A stretch of 11,776 bases of DNA from an uncultured Bacteroidales bacterium (GTDB lineage: Bacteria > Bacteroidota > Bacteroidia > Bacteroidales > UBA932). Both the position numbers and the translations under genes were made by a program. Shown one piece after another: positions 1 through 6,928 of the stretch. A model generated the notes under the pieces. It saw nothing but the letters and a program-made list of their open reading frames with translations, ran no database searches and was not told where the DNA came from. Position 1 is the stretch's first letter; the number at the start of each line of letters is the position of its first letter. Where the stretch lies: positions 1-11,776 of the forward strand of contig CAKMNE010000033.1 of assembly GCA_927798505.1 (NCBI GenBank). The letters are read 5' to 3'.

Positions 1-1
1 A

Positions 2-9
2 CAAATATA
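2..9 (-). promoter_or_regulatory. Possible Bacteroidetes -7 promoter box
   Basis: On the minus strand this reads TATATTTG, an exact match to the Bacteroidetes sigma-ABfr -7 consensus TAnnTTTG. It lies just after the stop codon of the RND pump gene and would drive a minus-strand gene beyond the left edge of the window. I see no TTG/TTTG -33 element at the usual distance upstream, so the match could be chance in AT-rich DNA. Confidence 0.3.
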
Positions 10-13
10 GCTT

Positions 14-3000
14 TCATTTTTTAATTTTCCTTTCTTGTCTGGTAGCAAATACACAATAAACTGCAGGAATAAGCACAAGAGTGACCAAAGTTGAGATTGA
101 AAGACCCCAGCAAACGGTCATTCCGAGGCTTCTCCACATCTCGGCACCTTCGCCGCGACCAAGGGCCATAGGCAGCATACCGAGCACTGTGGTGAGGGTA
201 GTCATAAGGATAGGCCTGAGTCGGCTGCGTGCCGCTTCGACGGAAGCGTCGATTGCATTCATTCCGCGCTCACGGCAGAGAATGGTGTAGTCAATCAGCA
301 CAATACCGTTCTTCACGACTATACCAAGCAAGATTATCACACCGATAATGGACATCACGCCGAGAGCAGTCCGGGTCACGGTCAGTCCGAGGATTACGCC
401 CACGAGCGCAAACGGCACTGAGAACATAATCACGAACGGAGACATAAAGGACTCGAACTGTGCGGCCATCACCATATAGACGAGGATGATGATAAGGATA
501 ATGAGCATCAGCATATCGCCGAACATCTCCTGCTGGTCTTCGTAGTCACCGGCAATCACGGTGGTCAGCTCTGAAGGAATGTCAGTATCGTCTATTATCT
601 TCTGGGCTGTTGCAACCGCATCACTGAGCACCGAGTTCTTGGAAACGATTGCGTTGATTTTGATGAGCCTCTCGCGGTCCTGTCTTTCAATGGTAGGAGG
701 CACGCTTGTCTCGACAATTGTACCGAGCTCTTTCATCTTAACCGGCTTGCCGTAAGCATTCATCACCACAATATTCTCCATATCCTCTATGCTGCGGCGG
801 AACTCAGGGGCATAACGCACGCGTATGTCATATTCGTCGCCATCCTCCCTGTAGAAGGATGCTACGGTTCCGGACATCGCAGCGCTGAAGGCGGCACCTG
901 CGGTAGAGGAGGTCAGGCCGTTGAGCGCCAGTTTGGTACGGTCGAAATCCATCTGGAACTCAGGGGTATATTCATCGCGGGACAGGGTCACCTGCGAGAA
1001 GTCGTCGGAAGCAAGCATCTTCTCCTGCAGCTCCTTTGCAACGCGGTCGGTCTTCTCGAAATCGTAGCCGAATACCTGCACCTGAACGGAGGTGGCACCT
1101 CCCATCATTCCGCCACCCTCGCTTACAGTTGCCTTGCGGATCTGAGGATAATTTCTCAGTATGCCGCGCACTACATCTGCAATCTCGGCGGTACTGCGCT
1201 CACGCGTATCGATGGAGCCGAGGTTGATGTTCATCGAAATGATATGGGTACCGTTGCTCTGCATACTTGCAAAAGCATTGTCGGAATCAGCCTGACCGTA
1301 CACCACATTGCATACCTGCATTTCAGGCACGGCCTCGACGAGGTCATCGTAAATGGAGGCAGTCACCTCTGCAGTAACCGACTGGGCGGTACCTACCGGC
1401 AGATTGATATCGATAGACAGACGACCGTCATCGCTGCGAGGGAAATACTCGGTCTTGATTCCCGGAGCCATAAAGACAAGGCTGATGACAAGCAGGCCGA
1501 AGAAGCCGAAAATCACCGTTTTGCGATGGGTTGTAGCCCAGCGGATAACGTGGGCGTAACCCCTTGAAATCCAGTCAAGGAAGCGGTTTATCGGACCGAA
1601 AATAGCCTGATGCAGCTTGCCGTGCTTAGGATTGGCCCTGAGCATCTTGGAGCAAAGCATAGGTACGAGGGTAAGGGCGGCGGTGGTGGAGACAATCATA
1701 ATGATGCTCACAATCCATCCGAGCTGCTTGAACATAATTCCCATCATACCCTTCATCAGAGTAAGAGGCAGGAATACGCAGAGCATAGTCAGCGTTGATG
1801 CGATTACCGAAATCGCCACTTCACCAGTTGCGTGAACGGCAGCCTCCTTCGGCTTCTCTCCCCTCTCAATATGTGTCGTGATATTTTCGAGCACCACAAT
1901 AGCATCATCCACCACCATACCAATCGCAATTGAGAGCGCAGACATCGAGATGATATTCAGCGTACTTCCCGTAGCGTAGAGATAAACCAGGGATGCGAGC
2001 AGGGCAATAGGAATGGAAAGCACGATGATGAAAGTGGCTCTCCAGCGTCCGAGGAAGAGGAATACAACCAGCATCACCACCAGGAAGGTAATGATAATGG
2101 TCTCCTTCAGGGTGTTGATGGTGTTGATGATATTGGTGGAGCTGTCCACCACGGTCTGTATATGAACATCCGCAGGAAGGGTCGGCTCGATTTTCTTGAG
2201 CGTTTTCTTCACATCGCGGATAACATTGACTGTATTGGCTCCATTCTGCTTCTGGATGACGATACGGGCAGAACGCTTGCCGTCAGTGTAGGACTCCTGT
2301 TCGCGCTCTTCGCTGCCGTCACGCAGTGTAGCGACATCGCGAAGGTAAACCACCTTGTTTCCGGAGGTGCTGACCACAAGGTCGAGCAGTTCCATAGGCT
2401 CGCCGACTTCCTTCTCGATTCGCAGCGTGTAGGTCTCGGTACCGATATCAATATTTCCCGAAGGGAGGTTGCGGTTCTCAGCGCTGATAACCTGCGCGAT
2501 TGAGCTGACGGACAGACCGTAAGCCTGAAGCTTGTTAGGGTCGCAATAGACCTGGATTTCACGGGTAGGAGCACCTCCCACTGAGACCGTACCCACACCG
2601 TTCACACGGGCAAGAGGGGTGGCGACCTTGTCGTCCAGAATCTTGTTCAGTCCGGAAAGGGACTCTTCGGCGGTAGCCGAGAGCACCATAATAGGCATAT
2701 CGTCCACGCTGAACTTCATAATCATAGGCTGCGAGGCTCCGTCAGGAAGCAGGGAGCTGACCATGTCCAGTTTGTCGCGGATATTGTTGGTAGCTACTTC
2801 GATGTCCGTACCGTATTCGAACTCGAGAGCTATGATGGAAATGTTCTCCTTTGAACGGGAGGTAAGCTTTTTGAGGTTCTCGACTCCGTTGAGAGTGTTC
2901 TCGAGAACCTTGGTGACATTGGTCTCTATGTCCTGGGCGGACGCTCCCTGATAGGAAGACATCACCATTATGGTGTTGGCGTCAAAGTCCGGGAACTGGG

Positions 3001-3103
3001 CAATCGAGGTGTTCATCAGGGAGAACACTCCGAAAATGGCGAAGGCAACGAAGACCAACGCCGTTGTCACCGGTTTGTTGACGGCTTTACGATACAGACT
3101 CAT
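14..3103 (-). CDS. HAE1-type RND efflux pump, inner-membrane subunit (AcrB-like)
   Basis: This is the proton-driven inner-membrane component of a tripartite efflux system; it takes substrates from the periplasm or inner leaflet and passes them to the outer-membrane channel. The protein has 1029 residues, the usual size for the family. It has the duplicated RND layout: TM1 at about 12-32, a periplasmic porter loop to about 333, a membrane bundle at about 335-485, a second TM at about 529-547, a second large loop to about 862, and a terminal bundle at about 863-1020. The proton-relay residues are visible: the Asp pair D399-D400 in TM4 (motif GMVVDDAIVVLEN) and K931 in TM10 (motif GIVVKNGIVLIDY). 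These pumps act as homotrimers. The start ATG overlaps the last base of the upstream fusion-protein stop codon (TAATG), which implies translational coupling. Family assignment is firm; the substrate cannot be read from sequence. Confidence 0.97.
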   Translation of the reverse strand: MSLYRKAVNKPVTTALVFVAFAIFGVFSLMNTSIAQFPDFDANTIMVMSSYQGASAQDIETNVTKVLENTLNGVENLKKLTSRSKENISIIALEFEYGTDIEVATNNIRDKLDMVSSLLPDGASQPMIMKFSVDDMPIMVLSATAEESLSGLNKILDDKVATPLARVNGVGTVSVGGAPTREIQVYCDPNKLQAYGLSVSSIAQVISAENRNLPSGNIDIGTETYTLRIEKEVGEPMELLDLVVSTSGNKVVYLRDVATLRDGSEEREQESYTDGKRSARIVIQKQNGANTVNVIRDVKKTLKKIEPTLPADVHIQTVVDSSTNIINTINTLKETIIITFLVVMLVVFLFLGRWRATFIIVLSIPIALLASLVYLYATGSTLNIISMSALSIAIGMVVDDAIVVLENITTHIERGEKPKEAAVHATGEVAISVIASTLTMLCVFLPLTLMKGMMGIMFKQLGWIVSIIMIVSTTAALTLVPMLCSKMLRANPKHGKLHQAIFGPINRFLDWISRGYAHVIRWATTHRKTVIFGFFGLLVISLVFMAPGIKTEYFPRSDDGRLSIDINLPVGTAQSVTAEVTASIYDDLVEAVPEMQVCNVVYGQADSDNAFASMQSNGTHIISMNINLGSIDTRERSTAEIADVVRGILRNYPQIRKATVSEGGGMMGGATSVQVQVFGYDFEKTDRVAKELQEKMLASDDFSQVTLSRDEYTPEFQMDFDRTKLALNGLTSSTAGAAFSAAMSGTVASFYREDGDEYDIRVRYAPEFRRSIEDMENIVVMNAYGKPVKMKELGTIVETSVPPTIERQDRERLIKINAIVSKNSVLSDAVATAQKIIDDTDIPSELTTVIAGDYEDQQEMFGDMLMLIILIIILVYMVMAAQFESFMSPFVIMFSVPFALVGVILGLTVTRTALGVMSIIGVIILLGIVVKNGIVLIDYTILCRERGMNAIDASVEAARSRLRPILMTTLTTVLGMLPMALGRGEGAEMWRSLGMTVCWGLSISTLVTLVLIPAVYCVFATRQERKIKK

Positions 3104-4128
3104 TATTTGAGAACCTCCACCTTTGTGCCGGCACGCAGTGTGCTCTGGCCATTGACAACAACTTTTTCCCCGGCATTCAGGCCGCTCAGCACTTCGTAGT
3201 TTGAGCCTATGTGACGGCCCACCTCCACCAGACGCACTGACACGGTGTTGTCCTCTCCGAGAACATAGACCGATTTCTGGCCTGAGCCCTGAATCTTCTG
3301 GACTGCGGTGTCAGGCACGAGAATGCGGGATGCTGTACCGAAAATCACCTTGGCTCCCGCATACATTCCCGGACGGAGCTGCGCGTCCTTGTTGGGGATG
3401 TGCACTTCGGCGGTCACGGTGTGGGTTGCCGGATCTATGGTAGGATGCACGCGTACCACGCTGCCTGTGAAGCTCTTGCCCGGAAGCGCTTCAGGGGTGA
3501 TTTCCACCTTCACGCCCTTCTTCAGATTGGAGTAGTCCTTCTCGGAGACACTGACAAGCACCTTGATGGGATTGATCTGCTGAACCACGAAAAGAGGGGA
3601 TGACATGGAGTACATGTCTCCCTGGTCGTAATTCCTTGCGGTAACAACTCCGTTGAGAGGGCTCAGGAGTATGGTGTTCTCCCTGAGGTTCCTGCAGCTG
3701 CTTTCCTTAACCTTGTATGAGAGCTCTACGGCATCGAAGTCGGACTTGGAAACACCGCCCTTCTCGTAGAGGCTCCTGGTGCGCTGATACTCGTCCTTGG
3801 CGTTTGCGAGCTGCAGCTCGGCCTGGTCGAGCTGCAGGCGGTCCATCTCGGCGAGGGTCTGGCCCGCACTGACGAAGTCACCTACTTCGGCGTTGATTTT
3901 AACTATGCGTGCAGCCGTCTGCGGAGCAATGTTGTTGACCGCGTACGGCTGAAGGGTTACTGAGTAGTTCTGGTCAAGATCGACTTGCGAGAACCCGGTC
4001 TCGATGATGCGTACTGACGGGATATGCTCTACCGTCTGATTCTGCGCTGTGGCAGCTTTCTTGCCGTTGCAGGAGGCAAAGGTCAGCACTGAGGCTGCGG
4101 CAAGAGCAAAGGTAATTGTCTTATTCAT
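3103..4128 (-). CDS. RND efflux periplasmic adaptor (membrane-fusion lipoprotein)
   Basis: This adaptor links the RND pump to the outer-membrane channel in the periplasm. It has 341 residues. The N-terminus is a lipoprotein signal, with a hydrophobic stretch at 5-18 and the lipobox-type end LTFASC, so the mature protein would be lipidated at C20. The domain order fits the HlyD/AcrA family: first half of the lipoyl (barrel-sandwich) domain at about 62-98, a short alpha-helical hairpin at about 99-148 (TLAEMDRLQLDQAELQLANA and following), second lipoyl half at about 150-184, beta-barrel at about 186-262 (including the LRPGMYAGAKV turn), and a membrane-proximal domain at about 265-340. It sits 12 bp after the outer-membrane factor gene and overlaps the pump gene by one base, so all three are one operon. 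No regulatory domain is present. Confidence 0.96.
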   Translation of the reverse strand: MNKTITFALAAASVLTFASCNGKKAATAQNQTVEHIPSVRIIETGFSQVDLDQNYSVTLQPYAVNNIAPQTAARIVKINAEVGDFVSAGQTLAEMDRLQLDQAELQLANAKDEYQRTRSLYEKGGVSKSDFDAVELSYKVKESSCRNLRENTILLSPLNGVVTARNYDQGDMYSMSSPLFVVQQINPIKVLVSVSEKDYSNLKKGVKVEITPEALPGKSFTGSVVRVHPTIDPATHTVTAEVHIPNKDAQLRPGMYAGAKVIFGTASRILVPDTAVQKIQGSGQKSVYVLGEDNTVSVRLVEVGRHIGSNYEVLSGLNAGEKVVVNGQSTLRAGTKVEVLK

Positions 4129-4140
4129 TGTTCAACTCAC

Positions 4141-5520
4141 TTATTCAAGGAAATCACAACCAAGGGTCTGCTCCAGGCTTGCCTTGGCATTGAGATATGA
4201 AAATATGGATTGGCTGACGCTCATCCTCGCCTGAACAAGCGCAAGTTGCGCGTCATTGAGATCTGTCAGCGTACTGCTTCCGACTTCGTAGGAGGCCTGG
4301 GTGATGTCATAGGCCTTCTGGGCTGACTCAAGGGCCTTGCCCGCAGCCTCATAGCTGTGCATCGCTGTCTCCATGGTGTTGATGTTCTGGCGTATGGAAA
4401 TCTGAAGCTGGCGGCGGCTGTTCTCGGTCTGGAGCTCAAGCTCGGATGCCTGCACCTTGGCGGCGCGGACATTGTTGTAGCGCTTTCCGCCGGAGAAAAT
4501 AGGAATGCTGAGGCTCAGTCCGACGTAGGAGTAAGGGGTCCATCTGTAGGTGCTGAATTCGAAGTCGTTGGCCATGGCGCTGTAGTTATAGACAAAACTC
4601 AGGTTCAGGGACGGGAGATAGGCGTACTGCTGGCTCTTGACCGCGGAGGCGAGCTGCTCGGCCTGGATGGCCAGCTGACGCATGGTGCTGTTGTTGTCGA
4701 GATTGAGTTCATCCTCACCGAAGAGTATGCTCATATCCTGAGCGTAGTCGGAGAGCTTGCCGGCGACATCGATTTCCATGTCGAGGTCCACTCCCATCAC
4801 AGCCTTGAGTTGCCAAAGCGTGAGGGTGATGGAGTTCTGGGAATCGTAGAGATTAGGCACCGCGTTGGCAAGGGTGGTCGCCGCACGGGCGTAGTCCAAT
4901 TCGGAAGCCTTTTGGGCGTCGCGCTTGAGACTGATTTTCTCGAAATTGGCGAGGGCATTGTCATAGACCTCCTTGTAAACAGCGTAGGACTCTTTGGCGA
5001 GCAGGGCCGCGTAGTATGCGGACTTGACCTGGGTTACCATCTCAAGACGGCTGCTGCGGGCTTTTTCTACCGCAAGCTCCACGTCCTGTCCGCTGATGCG
5101 AAGGCTTTCCCAAAGCTGGAAGTTCACGAGCGGCATCCCTGCACTCACTCCGGCAGAGAAGGAATTCCAACGTCCCACCTCCATACCGTCGTTAGATGAA
5201 GGGGCCGATGATTCGCCGCCTTCCGTGCTGCCCTCGGAGCCACCGGCGCCAGGGCCCATGATGGAAGACATGTCGAAGTCCATATACATCACCTGCTTTT
5301 CAATTGTTCTCTGAAAAGAGGCGGAAGCGTCGATTTGCGGGAACAGGGCTGCGTACGTACCTTTCTTGGCATACTCTGCCCTTTCTATTTCCTTGTCTGC
5401 CACCTTGACAGCGATATTGTCGCTGAGGGCAATTTCCAAAGCCTGTTCAAGAGTTAAAACCTGCGGCTCAGAAGGTGCTGTGACCAGAGTCGCAAGGATT
5501 GCGATTGACTGTACTAACAT
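4141..5520 (-). CDS. TolC-family outer-membrane efflux channel (OEP)
   Basis: This is the trimeric outer-membrane exit duct of the efflux system and the first gene of its operon. It has 459 residues and two OEP repeats of long coiled-coil helices and short beta segments: repeat one from about 22 to 243, repeat two from about 275 to 452. Characteristic pieces include LTLEQALEIALSDN at 22-35, a LPSLNLSF strand at 302-309, the LSIPIFSGGKRYNNVRAAK stretch at 337-355, and the closing helix DLNDAQLALVQARMSV. A Gly/Ser/Glu-rich low-complexity insert at about 85-112 probably forms an extracellular loop. The signal peptide (about 1-15) has no Lys or Arg before the hydrophobic core and no lipobox Cys. 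An in-frame TAA lies two codons upstream, so no longer N-terminus is possible from this frame. Family call is firm; substrate unknown. Confidence 0.95.
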   Translation of the reverse strand: MLVQSIAILATLVTAPSEPQVLTLEQALEIALSDNIAVKVADKEIERAEYAKKGTYAALFPQIDASASFQRTIEKQVMYMDFDMSSIMGPGAGGSEGSTEGGESSAPSSNDGMEVGRWNSFSAGVSAGMPLVNFQLWESLRISGQDVELAVEKARSSRLEMVTQVKSAYYAALLAKESYAVYKEVYDNALANFEKISLKRDAQKASELDYARAATTLANAVPNLYDSQNSITLTLWQLKAVMGVDLDMEIDVAGKLSDYAQDMSILFGEDELNLDNNSTMRQLAIQAEQLASAVKSQQYAYLPSLNLSFVYNYSAMANDFEFSTYRWTPYSYVGLSLSIPIFSGGKRYNNVRAAKVQASELELQTENSRRQLQISIRQNINTMETAMHSYEAAGKALESAQKAYDITQASYEVGSSTLTDLNDAQLALVQARMSVSQSIFSYLNAKASLEQTLGCDFLE

Positions 5521-5608
5521 AGTTTATAATAAATAACCCAGCCGCATTTTGCAACTATCATACCACTACAGTACGACAAGGGAAAATTATGCCTATATTT
5601 GCAGTGTT
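5521..5608. promoter_or_regulatory. Divergent intergenic region between efflux operon and lgt
   Basis: These 88 bp must hold the promoters for the minus-strand efflux operon and plus-strand lgt. The lgt side has a clear -7 box (listed separately). On the efflux side I found no exact TAnnTTTG; the nearest is TAATTTTC on the minus strand, roughly 60-70 bp from the start codon. I see no convincing operator palindrome. Confidence 0.5.
5594..5601 (+). promoter_or_regulatory. -7 promoter box of lgt
   Basis: The sequence TATATTTG matches the Bacteroidetes -7 consensus TAnnTTTG exactly. It ends only 7 bp before the lgt ATG at 5609, so transcription would begin at or within a few bases of the start codon, giving an mRNA with almost no leader. 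No good TTTG -33 element is at the expected spacing; the nearest upstream TTTG (5548-5551) is about 42 bp away, too far. Confidence 0.5.
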
Positions 5609-6472
5609 ATGTTAGATATTCTTGCCATTCACTGGAATGTTGATCCGGTGCTTTTGCATCTCGGCCCCATCAGCCTGAGGTGGTATTCCCTACTGTTCGT
5701 GTCAGGGTTCATTTTCGGATGGTACATGGTCCGCAGTTTCTATCGCAGGGAAGGAGTTGACGAGAAACTTCTCGACCCGCTTCTCTACACCATGCTGATC
5801 AGCGTGATTGTCGGTGCCCGCCTGGGTCACTGCATTTTCTACGACCCTCAATACTACTTCGGCAGCTGGCAGGGATTCCTGGAGGTGTTTCAGCCTTGGA
5901 AGGGAGGACTCGCGAGCCACGGAGGAGCAATAGGCATTATCATTGGATTGCTCTGGTACACTAACAAGTACGGGAAGAAGGAGGGCTTCGATTTCTTCTG
6001 GCTTGCAGACAGAATCGTGCTTGTGGTCTGCTTTGCGGGAGCGTGTATCAGGCTTGGCAATTTCTTCAATTCGGAGATAATAGGCTACAACACCACCCTG
6101 CCTTGGGGCATTGTGTTTGACCGTACTGGAGACCCGAATCCGAAGCACCCTACAATGCTTTACGAGGCTCTTACCTACCTCACTATGGGCGTTGTAATGA
6201 TATGGCTCTACCGCAAGAAGCTCGACAAGCTGTACCGCGGAGAGCTGTTCGGCATTTTCCTTACCTTCTGCTTCGGAATGAGAGGCCTTCTTGAGTTCAC
6301 CAAGGCTCCTTCGGTGACCGTGTTCACAATCGGGGATGTGGTCATCAATATGGGCCACCTTCTGAGCTTCCCGTTCGCCATCGCCGGTATTGTCTTTTGG
6401 ATCTGGTCCGTCAAGCGTGGAGTTCCCGCTGCTATCCAGCGCCAGCCTTACAGAACGCCGAAAAAGGCGTAA
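5609..6472 (+). CDS. lgt: Prolipoprotein diacylglyceryl transferase
   Basis: Lgt is the inner-membrane enzyme that transfers diacylglycerol from phosphatidylglycerol to the lipobox Cys of prolipoproteins, the first step of lipoprotein maturation. From the ATG at 5609 it has 287 residues, normal for the family, with about seven hydrophobic segments. Conserved motifs are all present: RWYSLLF near 24-30 (matching the essential Tyr region HWYGL of E. coli), the signature GGLASHGGAIG at 99-109 with H104 (E. coli H103), RLGNFFNSE at 148-156 with R148 (E. coli R143), HPTMLYEAL at 180-188, and RGLLEF at 225-230. The usual MGQ near the C-terminus reads MGH here (248-250). The ATG at 5609 is preferred over an in-frame TTG at 5549 because the family N-terminus begins here and the promoter box lies between the two. 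It is transcribed away from the efflux operon and converges on the remnant at 6475, with 2 bp between them. Confidence 0.97.
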   Translation: MLDILAIHWNVDPVLLHLGPISLRWYSLLFVSGFIFGWYMVRSFYRREGVDEKLLDPLLYTMLISVIVGARLGHCIFYDPQYYFGSWQGFLEVFQPWKGGLASHGGAIGIIIGLLWYTNKYGKKEGFDFFWLADRIVLVVCFAGACIRLGNFFNSEIIGYNTTLPWGIVFDRTGDPNPKHPTMLYEALTYLTMGVVMIWLYRKKLDKLYRGELFGIFLTFCFGMRGLLEFTKAPSVTVFTIGDVVINMGHLLSFPFAIAGIVFWIWSVKRGVPAAIQRQPYRTPKKA

Positions 6473-6474
6473 AC

Positions 6475-6855
6475 TTAATACATTTTCACAAGCCAAAGGC
6501 GCAAGAATCTGTCTGCAACAGAATAGATTTTTACGCCTTTATCTTGACGATAGGTGAGAATCTGTTTTTCCAGAAGAAAACGCACCGAGTTCTGGACCAT
6601 GCTCGCAGACTGAAGAGAATGCTTCCTGATGAAGGCGGCAGATGTAATTCTGGAGGCATCGCCTTCTCGGGCGACAGCTGTCAATGTCTCTTTCTGTGCG
6701 AGAGTGAGCATAGACATCTGCTCCATATAGTAATGTTCACGGTCTGAAAGGATATGGTCTATCGTGTCCTCAAGCAGCTCCGACGTAGGCTCCTGATGGC
6801 GGGCGAACAAGTCGTGGAAAATCTGATGGAGATAGGATTCTTCATGCGAAATCTT
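6475..6855 (-). pseudogene. C-terminal remnant of an AAA-type ATP-binding protein
   Basis: An open frame of about 125 residues runs from just below an in-frame TAA at 6856-6858 to the TAA at 6475-6477. It has no ATG suited to a full protein; the only plausible internal initiation is a TTG at 6808-6810. The content resembles the C-terminal part of the Bacteroidales AAA (archaeal-type) ATPases of about 380 residues: a helical segment (SYLHQIFHDLFARHQEPTSE), then LTLAQKETLTAVAREG, a winged-helix-like part (SVRFLLEKQILTY) and the end SVADRFLRLWLVKMY. The P-loop, Walker B and sensor regions are absent, and only about 70 bp of AT-rich DNA separates it from the next gene, so they cannot be encoded nearby. 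I infer a 5'-deleted pseudogene. Family identity rests on recall of its C-terminal pattern and is moderate. Confidence 0.6.
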
Positions 6856-6928
6856 TTATGAAAAATTAATTATTAGATTTTAATAATCAAAAACCAATAA
6901 TACCATTTGCAAATATCGCAAAGAAATT
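6856..6928. other. AT-rich spacer upstream of the ATPase remnant
   Basis: This short non-coding stretch lies between the S41 peptidase stop and the truncated remnant. It is strongly AT-rich: I count 10 G/C in the 60 bases 6841-6900. It holds the weak hairpin listed separately. I see no repeats or insertion-sequence ends. Confidence 0.6.
6861..6887 (-). terminator. Weak intrinsic terminator for the 6929-11776 cluster
   Basis: On the minus strand, about 41 bp past the S41 peptidase stop, ATTATTA and TAATAAT form a perfect 7-bp stem (6881-6887 with 6869-6875) around a 5-nt loop, followed by TAATTTTT. The position and T-run suit a terminator. The stem contains only A/T pairs, so it would be weak and could be chance in AT-rich DNA. 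Confidence 0.3.

Noticed and set aside
4357..5199. 280-codon open frame on the plus strand opposite the outer-membrane factor gene
   Set aside because: Its translation has no recognisable domain or signal, and the opposite strand encodes a clear full-length TolC-family protein.
5549..5608. In-frame TTG at 5549 that would add 20 residues to Lgt
   Set aside because: The extra residues are polar and not part of the family N-terminus, and the promoter -7 box would lie inside the coding region. ATG at 5609 fits better.
6455..6470. ACGCC...GGCGT hairpin at the 3' end of lgt as a terminator
   Set aside because: The stem is only 5 bp, overlaps the last codons and has no T-run after it on either strand.
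5702..6496. 264-codon open frame on the minus strand opposite lgt
   Set aside because: It is a shadow of the lgt gene with no family resemblance.
6463..6540. 11-bp inverted repeat AAAGGCGTAAA (6463-6473) and TTTACGCCTTT (6530-6540)
   Set aside because: Both arms are within or beside coding sequence; one exact 11-bp pair at this distance is expected now and then by chance in a window this size. No insertion-sequence end or target duplication is associated.
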